From assembly GCF_020921035.1 (NCBI RefSeq), contig NC_063150.1:31543826-31607825 (forward strand): DNA of 64,000 nucleotides. The letters run 5' to 3'. The stretch comes from Rhodamnia argentea. Taxonomy: Eukaryota > Streptophyta > Magnoliopsida > Myrtales > Myrtaceae. Numbering within the stretch: the stretch's first letter is position 1; each line of letters starts with the position of its first letter. The position numbers and the translations under genes are program-made. Below, in pieces: positions 1 to 11,875 of this stretch. The notes under the pieces were generated by a model. That model was not told where the DNA came from. It saw only the letters and a list, made by a program, of their open reading frames with translations, and ran no database searches.

Positions 1-2
1 AT

Positions 3-878
3 TTTGGTCCACCTATATCACAAAGCAATGTTGTTCCCTCACAGCCGGAGATGGAGGCAGAAGCTGTGGAAAATGTTGGGCCCTCCCTCATGTATTTCCC
101 CTCTCATTCTACAGAAGAGTGGGACAAACTGCTTGCCGCCACTAAATCTGGGGTTGGACTGGTTGGCAGTGCAGCTATGGGAAAGATGGGACCAGTGGTT
201 GGAGCAGTAGACATTGGAGAATGCGAGGACTCTTACCTGTTTAGGGTCTCCCTTCCTGGAGTCTCAAGGGATGAAAGTATGTATTGGTACCTTGTTACTT
301 ATTAATTTCTTCGCTTCACAGCTTATACTTTACTTTATTTTATTAGGAGAGATTCGTAAATTTGAAATGCTTAAACTTGATTTACTATGTTGGAGCGAAT
401 AAACTTATGTTGCAGCATGATCATATATTTGCTGATGTCGCTGAAAGTTATGAGGATCAGTAGTGAGATCTCTTCAAATTGAAGTTAGCCATATACTCTT
501 GAATTGTGCACTCAGAAGTCACTTGTATAATCTGGATGCTGTGATGTTCTGAGACTTGTTGCAAAGTGAATTTTCTGATTCCGTTTGCTCATGTCATGAA
601 GTTTTCTGTTTTGAAGCTGATCATTTTTTGCTCATGCAGAGGATTTCAGATGTGATGTGGAGCCTGATGGAAAAATATTCATAAAAGGAGTAACAACTAC
701 TGGTGAGAAGACAATTGTGAAGAATTCCCAAATTTTCAAGATGACGCAAAACTTATGCCCACCTGGACACTTCTCGATCTCGTTTCAGCTACCAGGTCCT
801 GTTAATCATCAACAGCTAACTGGTTTTTTTGGTACTAATGGGATTTTAGAAGGTATTGTAAAGAAGAGGCACTACTAG
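3..878 (+). CDS. IDM2/IDM3-like alpha-crystallin (HSP20-like) domain protein, C-terminal part
   Basis: Two exons are visible: 3-276 and 640-878. The donor is AAA|GTATGT and the acceptor CATGCAG|AGG, and the codon split across the junction gives Lys. The frame is open from the window edge, so the 5' end lies outside; the first in-frame Met (51) is probably internal. The N-terminal part carries the segment [18 protein letters not shown] followed by a beta-strand-rich domain ([10 protein letters not shown], then [17 protein letters not shown]), and ends with a LPGPV strand and [14 protein letters not shown]. This is the layout of the plant alpha-crystallin-domain proteins related to Arabidopsis IDM2/IDM3. 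Those work with the histone acetyltransferase IDM1 in the nucleus to protect loci from DNA hypermethylation. Family assignment is from memory; which paralogue it is cannot be told. No frame break is seen. Confidence 0.72.
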
Positions 879-2018
879 AGCTCTCTGTAAGAGCACAGGC
901 AAGAGCATCACACTGTTTTAGCTGTCAATCATGATGCAGATGTAGGTTTCATTGATTTAGAAAGAAGGATAGAAAAGAGTGCTTCGACTTTTAGAGTCTC
1001 CTCGAGGGCATGAGGACTGGCCCTCGAGTGCGTGTGTTCTTCACCGCCTCTCTTTTCACTGCAGAAGTCTGTTCTGCTGTTTTAAGTCTACGCATGGTTT
1101 AGAGAGCTGAGATTGTTTTTCGCTCCTGTCTTAACTTGATGAATGCTAGGAAGAATGCCAATTGCAAGAGCCTTCCATGTAGATAATGTCACATAGCGGA
1201 CCATGGTGTCACGCTTAGGTGGCCTCATTTTCAGAGCATGTTCACGATTGCAGCAAACAACATATGATTAACATGTGACTTCATTGTTTACATCACATTA
1301 TGAGTGTTGCTTTTGAAGTCCTTTTTTCCTGGTTGCAAGTAATGATACTTATCAGTCAGGATAGTCTTTATGATTCCCACTTACGTGTGCTTGGGGTAGC
1401 AGCACATGATAGTTTACGAGCATTCTACTGAACATTTCCAAGACTTGACGGCCAAACTCAAATTCATGGAAGGTTCTCGCCCTCCCTTGGGTTTGTTTTC
1501 CGGGTGATCTGGTTAAAAGGGAAGAGAGTTACAATATGATCACCGTATCCCCAATTTTTTTGTTTTCTTTTACACGATTGTTCGACACTTGATTACAACA
1601 ACTCGTCACATCGTCATAAATCAATGTAATGGCGTACTACGACATTTTAGTACATTTTTACACCCAATTACGATGACACGTTGTGATGATGATGAACGGT
1701 ACATCCGAGATGCCACAAAAATGTCCTGGCACAGCCACGCCCTAGCGATTTCCAGATTTCTAGTAATGATATACGGGATACCAATGTAACTTAGAGACAC
1801 ATTCCCCCTGGATGAGGAGATGATGATTCATAGATCAATACTTTCAGGAAGTTGATTTACTACGGAGGATGCAAATTCGATTCACTACATCGTCGCTTGT
1901 CGCCAATATTTCCCCAAAGGAAAACGCATCGAATTCGCCCAATTCCTGCGTCTTATACATCATATCCGTTCTAGTCCCCCAAATTATGTAAAAAGAAATT
2001 CTCACCAGTATCTCTAAG
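879..2018. other. intergenic, convergent 3' ends
   Basis: About 1.1 kb between two genes that point toward each other. It should hold the 3' UTR of the alpha-crystallin-domain gene and that of the membrane protein gene. The short frame at 1589-1789 has no recognisable domain. I see no repeat or RNA gene. Confidence 0.5.
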
Positions 2019-2708
2019 CTACCAAAATTTTCCTGGTCTTCTTCTCCGTCTCCTCAATGACTTGGACAGTCCTTGAACCCAACTCCTCCGTTGCAGTACC
2101 TCCTCCTTTCTCAGCCCCCAAAACGACACAGCCCCAAGAAAACAAATCCCCAAAATCCAATTTTTAACCACCGTCGGGCCCTTCTTCTTGCTCCACCCCT
2201 CAATCAGGCCAAGCGCCGACAAGCCCAAACCCAAAATCCTGCAAACTGCCAGGCTCTCCATTTCCCTCACAAACATCAAGCTCAGTCCACCCACCACCAA
2301 GATCACCCAAAACCCTAACTTTCGCGCCCCTCCTCGCCTCCGGCCATCAAACCATCCCCACCCAGAGCCTCCCCGGAACCCTAATCCTCCTCCGCTCCCA
2401 TCTCCGCCGCCCAATTCTTCAGCTATCAACTGCAACGGGCGGGGCGACGCATTGAGATTCGAGGCGATAATGGGTACTAATTTGAGCACGAGTCTCGCAA
2501 GTCTCTGCGACCCCGATCCCTTCTTCTTCGTCTTTCTTGAGAAAACGGATCTACTTGAGAAGCGTTTGCGCCTAAGGATCGAACCTTCCGATGGAATAAT
2601 CGGAAGGTTGTTGCTGGGGAAGAAAGTTTTCGACTTGATGACGTGATGCGAGAGGAATGAGTGCCGGAAGTGAAGGCATTGCGACTGGAAGGGAAGTGCC
2701 GTCTGCAT
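2019..2708 (-). CDS. predicted plastid membrane protein, unknown function
   Basis: Single-exon frame of 229 aa from the Met at 2708. The frame stays open upstream to 2828, but that extra stretch is low-complexity Ser/Leu/Lys encoded by a CT-rich tract, so I take it as 5' UTR. The N-terminus (MQTALPFQSQCLHF...) is rich in Ser, His, Arg and Lys and nearly free of acidic residues for about 60 residues, as in chloroplast transit peptides. A Gly-rich linker follows near residues 125-145. Three hydrophobic segments come next, around LGFWVILVVGGLSLMFV, AVCRILGLGLSALGLI and NWILGICFLGAVSFWGL, then a very basic tail (RRRRRPGKFW). I do not recognise the family. The coding character comes from the transit-like start plus ordered membrane segments. 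Antisense frames over the same DNA are proline-rich shadows. Confidence 0.6.
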   Translation of the reverse strand: MQTALPFQSQCLHFRHSFLSHHVIKSKTFFPSNNLPIIPSEGSILRRKRFSSRSVFSRKTKKKGSGSQRLARLVLKLVPIIASNLNASPRPLQLIAEELGGGDGSGGGLGFRGGSGWGWFDGRRRGGARKLGFWVILVVGGLSLMFVREMESLAVCRILGLGLSALGLIEGWSKKKGPTVVKNWILGICFLGAVSFWGLRKEEVLQRRSWVQGLSKSLRRRRRRPGKFW

Positions 2709-2758
2709 TTGGGTTCTGCGTGTTTTCTTCTTCTTCGAGGAAGAGGAAAGATGAAGAA

Positions 2759-2773
2759 GAGAGAGAGAGAGAG
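2759..2773. repeat. GA/CT microsatellite in 5' leader
   Basis: A short (GA)n tract, read as CT on the coding strand, sits about 50 bases upstream of the proposed start of the plastid membrane protein gene. Similar tracts lie in the leaders of three other genes here. Confidence 0.7.
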
Positions 2774-2828
2774 GAGAATGAGATGACCGTTTGTTTGGAA
2801 GGAGTGAAAAATGCTCCTTCCCATTCAA

Positions 2829-4316
2829 AAAAAACTTGGCTTTTAGGCGAAAAGTTTCATGTCTAATGTTTTGAATCGTAGATGTTTAAGCTATATTTTG
2901 TTCTTTTTTTTATAAGTGATATATATAATTATTTTTTAAATTATTTATTTTTTACGAAATAAATAAAGAGTTTAAGTCTACTGAAATTAAGCTCGTAGAT
3001 AGTAATCGGCACAATTTGGCATGTATTGGAAAGCACAAATAATTTAAACCACAAATTTACATGGATCTAAAAAAATTTGATTTTTGGCACTTTTTAAAAG
3101 CAAAAGCTTTTCATTTTGAGTATTTGAGTCCTAAAATTGGTGCCTTTTATTCAGATTGAGTTTTCTATCGAACGAAGGAAAGACTCAAAGTGCCTCTATC
3201 ATTGCAAATTAAGGCTCAAATGCACAAAACAAAGATTTATAACTTAATTGCACGAAGTTTATAGGTTTTAAGACCAAAAGATTACAATTTCCCTAATTCA
3301 AGCACTAAATTTAAGCACTAAGTTTTTGCTCCCCTCTTTTGTCGGGGAGCAGAAATTGTTACTCGTGTAAATTTTGATAACTTAAAATTATTCGACAAAA
3401 AATTCTACTGACTTTTAGTGCCATTTTCCAGTAAAAAGTAAAGTAGCTGAATAAATTAGCGTAAGCACAGGTTTTAGCAATTCATGTCATTATCCAAACC
3501 AAGCGGCTTCTCAGGCATAAAGACGTGCTTTGATACCACATGGACCCTACGAAATCATAATCACTGTATTTTTAAAAAATTACGGTTGATGAAGACGCGA
3601 TTTAATATTAACATTCTTTTTTCACACAGATTCTCTCCATCCAATGTAAAAGCTCTCTATTGTGGGAAATTTTCTCTCATATTTGCTGAAGGATGGCCAT
3701 GTCCAACGTGGATTGAGGTTAACATCTTGACTGAGACAGAAGAGCGCAGTTACCCCCTCTACAAGAGTGGGTGAGAATGAATGTCACAGCTCCAATCTGT
3801 CCACGACCGTCTAAACAGTGACAGAGGGGAGAGCAAAAGGGAACAACCTCTCTTTGTGGCCTAACTACTACTAGTTCGGACTCCTACATCCGCGCTGGAG
3901 TAAGGAGGCTCCTAGAACTTTGCTCATAATATGATGTAATCGAGCTCGAAACAGCTATAAAACAATGTCCTCGGGCTGATAACTTCATTGGTATATGCTC
4001 TATTTCAGCAGACAGTGTCAAAAATGAGTTCTCATCGAATCTGGGATGGCTAAGACAATCATAGGGAGCAAGGAACTTTGACAGGAAATTTCCCGCATAT
4101 GAATCGGTGGTTGGTATGACGGGCTATTGTTCTGCTGATTTTGCATCAGGGACTCTAGTACGGCGAGGCACAAAGTGGAAGTGCTCCTTCGCTTTCTTGC
4201 CCTTCTCTCTCTGTTACAAGGGTCGATGTTCATATGAACGCTCGAATTCCATTGCGATTCGCCTATTTTGTTTGATGCGGCGACAGCAACAACTGATAAC
4301 TAATTGATGCAGGATT
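2829..4316. other. AT-rich intergenic DNA and probable leader of the NPH3 gene
   Basis: 2870-3460 is AT-rich with no recognised element. 3600-4310 is more balanced and probably contains the promoter and leader of the NPH3 gene. A 96-codon frame at 3484-3774 has no recognisable domain, and I do not call it a gene. Confidence 0.4.
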
Positions 4317-6456
4317 ATGCAGACAGGAGCTGCGAGTGATCTTATCATACAATTGGGAAATCTCAGCTTCCACTTGCACAAGGTACAGCCAGTCGTCAGA
4401 ATTATCGTATGTTTTATGCTACTTGAAGTTTGGGATTGCATTAACTCTGATGTCGAAAATGATCCGAGTAGGACTAGTTCAACCTGCATTTTCCCGAGAC
4501 ACGGTCATGGTAACATATCCCGTCGATAGGCAGCTTTTTATTTTGCATGATGTAATTTGATTAGCTCTCATGTTTCTGGAGTCTCGTTGAACTTCTAAAT
4601 GTAGAATGTTGTATTGCCTAGAGCTCAAGCTGTCCTTTCATTTGAATTTCCTTGAAGCAGAAGATGCAATCGCCGGCCACGAATTGAAAATATTCGATTC
4701 TATCTACATATTGGCATTTGGTTTGAACTATCATTGCTTTCTGATGTCCAGCTTCCCATGGTCTCAAGAAGTGGATATATAAATAGATTGGTATTTGAAA
4801 GGAGAAGCAAAGCAGAAAGCGAGAGTTCCAAGCCTATTAACTTAGAAGACAATGTTCCTGCCGGAGCGGAAACTTTTGAGTTGGTGGTGAGATTCTGTTA
4901 CGGTCTGAAGCTTGATCTAACAGCATCGAACATCGCCCCTCTGTACTGTGCTGCGCATTTCTTGGAAATGAGCGGTGATTATCATGAATCGAACCTCGTT
5001 CCCCAAACCGAGGCATTCTTGAGTTTTGTGCTGTTCTCATCTTGGGAAGACATATTCCATGTGCTTAGAAGTTGCAAGACCATATCTCCTTGGGCCAAGG
5101 AGATGAAAATTTTGATCCGGTGCTCAGAGGCCGTAGCTTGGAAAGCCTGCAGCAATCGTAAAGCACTCAACTTCAGTACTTGCGGTGCAAACCTCTTTGG
5201 TATTCCAGGGAATAGGTCGACATACTCGAAAATTGAAGGTTCTGTTGATCAATGGTGGCTTGAGGAGGTCACGCTGCTGCGGATAGATCATTTCATAGAA
5301 GAGGTAGATGCGTGCAAAAGAAAAGGGATGAAACCCAACCTCATCGGCGAATCTATAGCCGTGTGGACAAGAAAATGGCTTTCAAGAGTGACGCTGCTCG
5401 ATAATCTGACAGCTCAGAAGCTAAACTTACCAGATGCAACGAGTTGCGATCGAGAGCTTGATGAGGGTACTTCCATCGGAGGAAGATTCTGTCTCTTGCA
5501 AGTTTCTTCTTAACCTTCTCAAAGTGGGTCTACTAATGGAGACCGACTCTGATCTGATAAAAAGGCTGGAGAGAAGAATAGCTGTCATGTTGGAGAAATC
5601 CCGCGTGCTCGATCTCTTGGTCGAGAATCGCGTAGACGGCGATACTACTTCCGACATTGGAATTGTCATTAGAGTGGTGCAATGCTATGTTTCCGTTGTC
5701 TGGACAAATCATTCGCCAAAACTATTAGCTGTAGGACGACTGGTGGATGGGTACCTTGCCTTCGTGGCAAGGGAGGAGAGACTCGCGGTCAAGGACTTCC
5801 GGTTCCTTGCAGAGGCATTGCCGAAAGATGCTCGGTTTTGCGACGGCAACATCTATAGGGCTATAGATATGTACATCAAGGTACTGTAATGTTTCTACCG
5901 CTTTTTAGACGCTGCAATTCGATCACGTAGTAGCGCGAGATACTTAATTATGTCGCTGAAGTCCTACGGCGAGCTGAGTATTCTTGGCAGTCTACTAGCT
6001 CAAGAACTGACTTGCACGGAGAGCACATACGGGTTAGAAAAAAGTGTTTCCATGTCTAATCTGACATATTTGTATTGAATCGTCATCAAGGCACATCCCA
6101 ACATAACAGAGGCGGAGAGAATGGGAATCTGCAAGGCAATGGACTACCACAAGCTGTCGAAAGAAGCGCGCGAGCACACGTTGATGAACGACCGGTTGCC
6201 CCTGAACACGGTGACGAGATTCATTCTGATGGAGCAAGTGAACATGACGAGGTCGGCGACTAACTCCGGATCAGGTTATTGCAGAACGGCCACGCAGGCG
6301 ATCCTCAGAACCAGCACCGGCTCGAGCCACGGCCGGCCGGGCTCACGAAAGGAGGTGAGAATGATGAAGCAAGAGGTGGACGCGATGCAGGCGCAGATAA
6401 GGCAGCTGCAGCCGTGTAAACTGAAGCTTCAGACACAAATGAGAGGATCCAAATAG
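4317..6456 (+). CDS. NPH3/RPT2-family BTB protein, reading frame disrupted
   Basis: Exons 4317-4382, 4752-5880 and 6091-6456. Exon 1 ends LSFHLHK and joins LPMVSRSGYINRLVFE, the usual BTB start of NPH3 proteins. The NPH3 domain follows (VDQWWLEEVTLLRIDHF, then KPNLIGESIAVWTRKWL), then SVSCKFLLNLLKVG, IYRAIDMYIK|AHPNITEAER, the typical CHKLS-like DYHKLSKEAREH and a C-terminal coiled coil. NPH3 proteins act as plasma-membrane adaptors, often of CUL3 ligases, in phototropic and auxin responses. Between about 5387 and 5434 the conserved sequence passes from one frame to the next. The first frame runs to a stop at 5511-5513 and the second starts near 5425. Either one base has been gained or two lost, or a 46-base GT-AG intron (5388-5433, phases fit) is used, which would be unusually short. 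The short N-terminus before the BTB strand is also unusual, and an upstream exon may be missing. Closest Arabidopsis paralogue not determined. Confidence 0.8.
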
Positions 6457-6564
6457 AAAGGGGGAGAAAATCTGATAAGCCGTGACACCATGTCAACACG
6501 TCAACTAGTGTATGGATTAGACGCTACTTTTTCTTCTCTATTTGACTTTATTTCACGGAAAATA

Positions 6565-7342
6565 AGGGTCTGTATAGTAAGGGTCTTAATGGTAATACTC
6601 CAGAAAAAATATTTCCGTTCCCAAAGTGCTTCCAGAACACTTTGAAAACAGAAACGCGTATGGTAAAAAATTATTCCAAAAGTGTTCTTGAGAAACAAAA
6701 ACACTTTTAGAGCAAAAATGAGAAAAAAAAAACACTTGTTTCTAGATTTTGGAACACTTTTTAGAAATAACTTGAGGGCGAGCTTGTGCAAGCCACCATC
6801 GCTTACCATCGTTGACGAGGAGTTGAAGAGGCCGCTGCCCGCCGATTGTAGATCCTTCCTTTTGGTGAAAAAAGTATTTTTTTTTGTACTTGCTAAACAC
6901 GTTTACGTTCCCGAAAATCGTAGCCGAGAACAGAAACACAAAAAAATATTTTTGTTCCAAATATGTTCCCAAAAATAGAAATGTTACCATACGGACCCTA
7001 AGTGCAAGCCACCACCGCCCACCATCATTGGCGAGGAGTTGAAGCGACTACTGCCGCTCGTCGCAGGTCACCGACCGCCGCCCGCCCGCCGTCCCTCCTC
7101 GGCCATTGCCCTCACCGCCCCCCCACGGGCCTCCTTGCTTTGCCGCCCGCCCGCCGCCTCGCGGCCATTGCGTCGCCCACGGCTTGGTTGCGAGATTCTT
7201 CCTTTTGGTAAAAAAAGTATTTTTTTTGTACTTGTCAAACGTGTTTATGTTCTCGAAAATTGTAATCGGGAACGGAAATATAAAAAAATATTTCTGTTCC
7301 AAATATGTTCTCGGGAAAGTAAACGTTACCATACATGACCCT
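6565..7342. mobile_element. non-autonomous TIR element (MITE) with internally duplicated end
   Basis: The left end reads AGGGTCTGTATAGTAAGG. The right end, reverse complemented, gives AGGGTCATGTATGGTAAC at 7342 and AGGGTCCGTATGGTAAC at about 7000, so there is one left terminus and two right termini. The DNA inside is dominated by AAAAATATTT/TTCCGTTCCC-type sequence and carries no coding capacity. GC-rich blocks (7005-7200) give spurious proline/arginine-rich frames. Superfamily is uncertain; hAT-like is a guess from the ends. No clean target-site duplication was found. Confidence 0.6.
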
Positions 7343-7441
7343 AGAAGAACAGGAAAACGTTTTTTAAATTTTTCGATATTTGGTTCGCGAAAAATAAACT
7401 AATCTAGAAGAACATTTTTCACCTATGAAAATATTCCCACT

Positions 7442-7647
7442 CCTTTCAACTTGTGTTCCCGAGAAGCATTGAATTTCGACGGGATAATAAATGGGTGTTG
7501 AATTTTTGTCAATGTTCAATGTGACGATTTTACTTTATTTTTGTCCTTTCAACTTTTGTTCCCGAAAAGCATTGAATTTCAACGGGATAATAAATGGGTG
7601 CTGAATTTTTGTCAATGGTCAATGTGACTATTTTACTTTATTTTTGT
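7442..7647. repeat. 103-bp tandem duplication
   Basis: Two head-to-tail units, 7442-7544 and 7545-7647, begin CCTTTCAACTT and end TTTACTTTATTTTTGT. They differ at only a handful of positions by eye. AT-rich, no coding potential. Confidence 0.85.
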
Positions 7648-8468
7648 GCAATCTAGTCTTTAAATTTTCAAATCCACTCAAAATTCTAACATCCGAAGCT
7701 GACATTCCCATAATCTCTTAAATTGACTTAGTTTTGTCATGATATAGGGTCAGCATGACTTCCTTGATCCACATTATATCTCTCCTATAATGTAGGCCCA
7801 AAAAGAAAGGAAAAATTATTTTTAAGCTGGGTAAGTCACTAGAATTGTTTGGTGACTAAGTTTGACAAATGTTGATAAATCAATCAAATAAAGAGACATG
7901 ATATCATATAAAGGTTAGTAACTTCAACACACTGGTAAGTAAGTAAAAAAAAAACTATCGATAAATTATTAAAGTAGATAGTAATTTTGGAGAAACAAAA
8001 TGTTGGTATTTTTTAGAATCAGGTGACTAAAATTAGTTAGTATCCGAACGTAACAAATATCGAGGCATCGGTCAAATTGAGGTCGGTAATTTTCGAACGG
8101 TAACTTTGATATCGAGTGAGTAGGGAACATTATTGTTGGTTATTTAGTATAGTAGTGGGTGATTTTCGCAATGTAAATAAATTTTATTATTTTTCGGGTC
8201 GAAACAAGCTAAAAAGTTGGTAAACGATTAACTCGGTCTAAACTTAATGTAAAGAATGTTGGCACCTTAGTCAAATTAAGTTTGTTGGCTTCTTACTGAG
8301 TTAATCTGGTGCTCCACGAAAATAAATATTGAATAGTCGGTAATTTTGAAAATATTAGCACAAATTGATGTTTGTCGAAACCTATTGGTAAGTTAATAAT
8401 AGGCCAAACAAGTTGTTAGCCACTGTTTTTGTTACCTAAGTGATTAAGATTTAACCCCATGTAACGTT
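7648..8468. other. AT-rich intergenic DNA
   Basis: No gene or recognised repeat. It precedes the RING gene, so its last few hundred bases should contain that gene's promoter. Confidence 0.4.
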
Positions 8469-8495
8469 TTGAATGAGGTGAGCTTGAGTTGGGAG

Positions 8496-11400
8496 ATGGA
8501 AGGAGAGCAAGGAAGGAGTATGAGCGAGAGCCACGAGCAGGCCGACAGCGAGAGCTTTCCTTCTTCATCTTCTAGCTCTCGCCCATGTCCGATCTGTCTC
8601 TCCCCCACTCCCCACCTCCAAGAATCCTACTTAGATCGCTGTTTCCGTACGTCTCCCTCTCCCTCCCTCTCTCTCTCCCTCTCTGATTTATGATTTCGTT
8701 GTTCTTTCACCAATTGCATATGGGTAAGTTTCTAGCCCGTCAATCCGACCAAAAAGCTACGAAATTTGCGGACAGCTATTGCTTTTGCTTGGAGTATGCC
8801 GAATTGGAGGGGTCCCTCTTATCAATTTGCAATGAAAATTGCATGACTAAGCTGAATCCCTGTTCGGAGATATTCCGGAGATGACTGGATTCTCCGACTG
8901 AAGTTCTTCTGCAACTGTTGTTGGCTGAGATTAATGATTGTTCGTTTTCTGTTGTATGAACCCCAGGTGGTTTCGTAGTAGATTAATGGCCCCGTTCTTG
9001 CTTGGAAGAAATTCTCTTTAGTAACAGAGGGGCTTATGGATGTGAAGGTCCGATAGCTAAAAGAAAGTTCGTTATTAGCAATGGCGAAGAGAAAGTGTTT
9101 GACAATAAATCATGACGCTTCTGGCTTCAAGCACAATATTGTTGTTGTTGTTGATGTTTTATTGCCGAATTATGCCACTCCATATTAGAAAGACCCTAGT
9201 CCTGCATTACATGATGAATGACAATGGTGATTGTTAAGTTGGCATCCTCTCACTCTCTCATTGTTGACATGAACGTGGGTCACGTTGTTTCAAATGGTAC
9301 TGGAACTTATATACTGTTGCGGCGTATCATTTGAGCGTGCGACCTTAGCTTGCATACAGACACTGAATGTGCTGCCAGATTATGCGTACACAAGAAGTGG
9401 TTATTTGCCTCGGTGATGATAGCTTGAGCAGGGTGTGTCTTCCAAGAATGCTTCGGAAGAAGGGAGATAACTAGATAGCCTGTTCAAAAGTTGCTCCTTT
9501 GTAGTCTAAGTGAAAATAAGGAATTTCCTCTGCATAAGCTAACATAAACGAATCTTAGAGTTCTTTCTTTGGCGATAAACCAGTTATGCCGTGTTGTAGA
9601 GTAAGAAATGTTACGCAATTTCCTCTGCTCCCAATAGACCATCGAAATGTATTTCTAATACATAAGTGTGTCATGCTGCAGATAAATTCTGCTACAAATG
9701 CATTGTGCAGTGGACTAAAGTGGTTGCTAGCAAGCACTCTGAAGCTCCAAGTTCTTTACTGTGTCCCTTTTGTAAGGTTGTCAACCATTTCTTGCACCCA
9801 TCCATTTTGAGAGAAATCCCTTTCATTTTATTCATTTTTATCATCATAGAAACCCACATTAGGGGTTTAAGGATTGGGTTTGGCTTGCAGTCGTAGTATT
9901 ACTTTTGAGGCCTTTTCGGTCCACATGATTTTATAGTATTGAAACTTAAGCTGTTGACGCCAGTTCCTTATTCCATAATATTCAAAATTTTAACATCTTA
10001 CAATGGTGAGTCACCTTTACTGATCGAAATGGAATAATTTTGCTCACGCAGACTGAAAACTTTTCGATTATCCATGGATATGATGGAAGTAAGTTTGAAC
10101 GGCATTATGTTGGTCAAATATTTTCTGATAGGTAAAATTATGTCAAAAATTTCTTGTCTACACTTTTCAAAAAATTGACTTATGTCCTCATTAATCTCAC
10201 TGTTATTCGCAGTGTTTTCTTCACAGAAGCACATTGGTATAGGCTACGGTGCTATTATGTTGAACCAGGTAATTTATATGCTTATAATCAGGATCTTTGA
10301 CCCAACTTATGATTCTGTCTTGTTGCTACAATGTTTTGCCGATAAAATATGTTATAGATCCATGCTTTTCAGTAAATAGTGTGTTCAATCAGGGATCTTA
10401 GGTGATGCATTTGATGTAAAGCGGTTTTGGAAGCTTCGGAAATATCTTGAGTCAAATCGATGGCTTTATAGTTGGTTGAAGAGGGAAATTCAAGCTCTAA
10501 TGCAGGTTGGTATTCCATAGCAGTTATTCAACTTGGCTAATCCACTTTCTTGATGAAATGTACATCGAGCAAAATCGAAACTGCTCTCTTTGAGAACTCT
10601 CTCTGTGGTTGGAAACCCATATAAGTGAATGCGGTTGTTCCGCCCGATATGTATGGATCTATTTCTTGGATTACCTCTTTCTGCATCATGCTATTTGAGA
10701 ACTCTCTCTGTGGTTGGAAACCCATATAAGTGAATGCGGTTGTTCCGCCTGATATGTATGGATCTATATCATGTTCTTGGATTACCTCTTTCTGCATCAT
10801 GCTAGTGTTTAAGAAGCCTCATAACTCTTTAAACTCTACCCAGAACTCTCCCCCCTGTTTGATTATTGTGATCTTTAGAAACTTGGTACTTAAAGAAAGA
10901 GCTTGCCAATGCCATATGGTAAATAACATTGCCAAAAGAATAGGAGAAAATGAGGAATACATTCAACCTGGTCAAAGCTCTCTTCCTTTCTTTGCTGGAT
11001 AGTAATTCCTGTTTAAGATTATTTCATGCCTACTAGCGACTTTTCAGCCTATTTCTGGCCAAGCAGTTAAAGCCAGGATGAATTTTCCTCATTATCAGAT
11101 TCTTCATTCTTGCCTCCGTTCAAGCATTCTATGCTTCAATTATGTGGTAGTTGATCTGTGCTCACTGCCGTTTCCTTTAGCCTGCTTTTATTAACAACCG
11201 ACATGATCCAGTCATAAGTCATGTAGAATTTAGGCGCCAAGAAATTACCAAACCTCATGCTTATAGGTAGTTACTTCAATGTCACTCTTAGTACGGCACT
11301 GGTTGAAAAAGCGGTGAAGTTCTAGTTTAATGATTGACATCATGCTCTCATACATGGAACTCTAAAGCCTTCATCTTTTGTTTTGTTATGTCCAGGAAGA

Positions 11401-11875
11401 AGATGTCGATGTCGTGGTGCACCATATGCTTGGTACAATCGAGTCATCCTTGAGAAGGTAATCTTTGATGAACCTCACGGTACCCATTGTTTGATTCGGT
11501 AAGAGTTCTATGGGTCATCCCTTACAGCTTTTATCAGAACTCAAAACCTGTCCTTACAGGTATGACCAAAGGAAGCTGAAGGCACCTGAAGAGAGACAAA
11601 TGGAGTTCAAAATGCTGTTACTTGATGCCGCGAGGCCTTTCCTAACAGGAAGGACAGACAGATTCGTGGACGAGGCAGAACTGTTCCTTGCATCGGGCTT
11701 GAACCTGGAAGCTTATGATGATGTTTACATGCGAGGCCTCGGTTGGGAGAACCCCGGAATCGATTCTCAGATCGATTCTCTCGAGGAATCTCTCAAGGAA
11801 CCAACTGACGATAGCACAGTGGCTCTTCAGTCGAAATTGTTCGATTTTGACGAGGACCTGGATGGAGCACAGTAA
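8496..11875 (+). CDS. RING-type E3 ubiquitin ligase, Topors-like
   Basis: Exons 8496-8646, 9682-9776, 10052-10131, 10213-10268, 10393-10505, 11396-11457 and 11560-11875; all phases agree. An in-frame Met at 8469 is an alternative start. The RING finger spans the first intron: CPICLS, then DRCF joined to HKFCYKCIVQW, with the His built from both exons, then LLCPFCK. The last RING pair is followed by TENFSIIHGYDG, then FFTEAHWYRLRCYYVEPG, a WKLRKYLESNRWLYSWLKREIQ segment and an acidic C-terminus ending DFDEDLDGAQ. The long CxHxFC-YxC-I-QW core resembles Topors/ICP0-type RINGs, which transfer ubiquitin from E2 enzymes to nuclear targets. From memory the Arabidopsis counterpart is near At3g05250. 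Substrate unknown. The gene appears intact; one intron contains a tandem duplication. Confidence 0.82.
10589..10802. repeat. 105-bp tandem duplication in an intron of the RING gene
   Basis: Units start at 10589 and 10694 (TTTGAGAACTCTCTCTGTGG) and end CTCTTTCTGCATCATGCTA. The second copy carries a few extra bases. Because 105 is a multiple of three, an antisense open frame (10537-10800) holds two near-identical 35-residue blocks. Confidence 0.85.

Noticed and set aside
2188-2646. 152-codon plus-strand proline-rich frame
   Set aside because: It is the antisense shadow of the plastid membrane protein gene; composition follows the Gly/Arg codons of the other strand.
7002-7402. Overlapping proline/arginine-rich frames
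   Set aside because: They arise from a GC-rich block inside a non-autonomous element; no domain and no start context.
10213-10242. Apparent phase clash in the RING gene
   Set aside because: Resolved by using the TTATTCGCAG acceptor at 10212, which gives the expected FFTEAHWYRLRC in phase.
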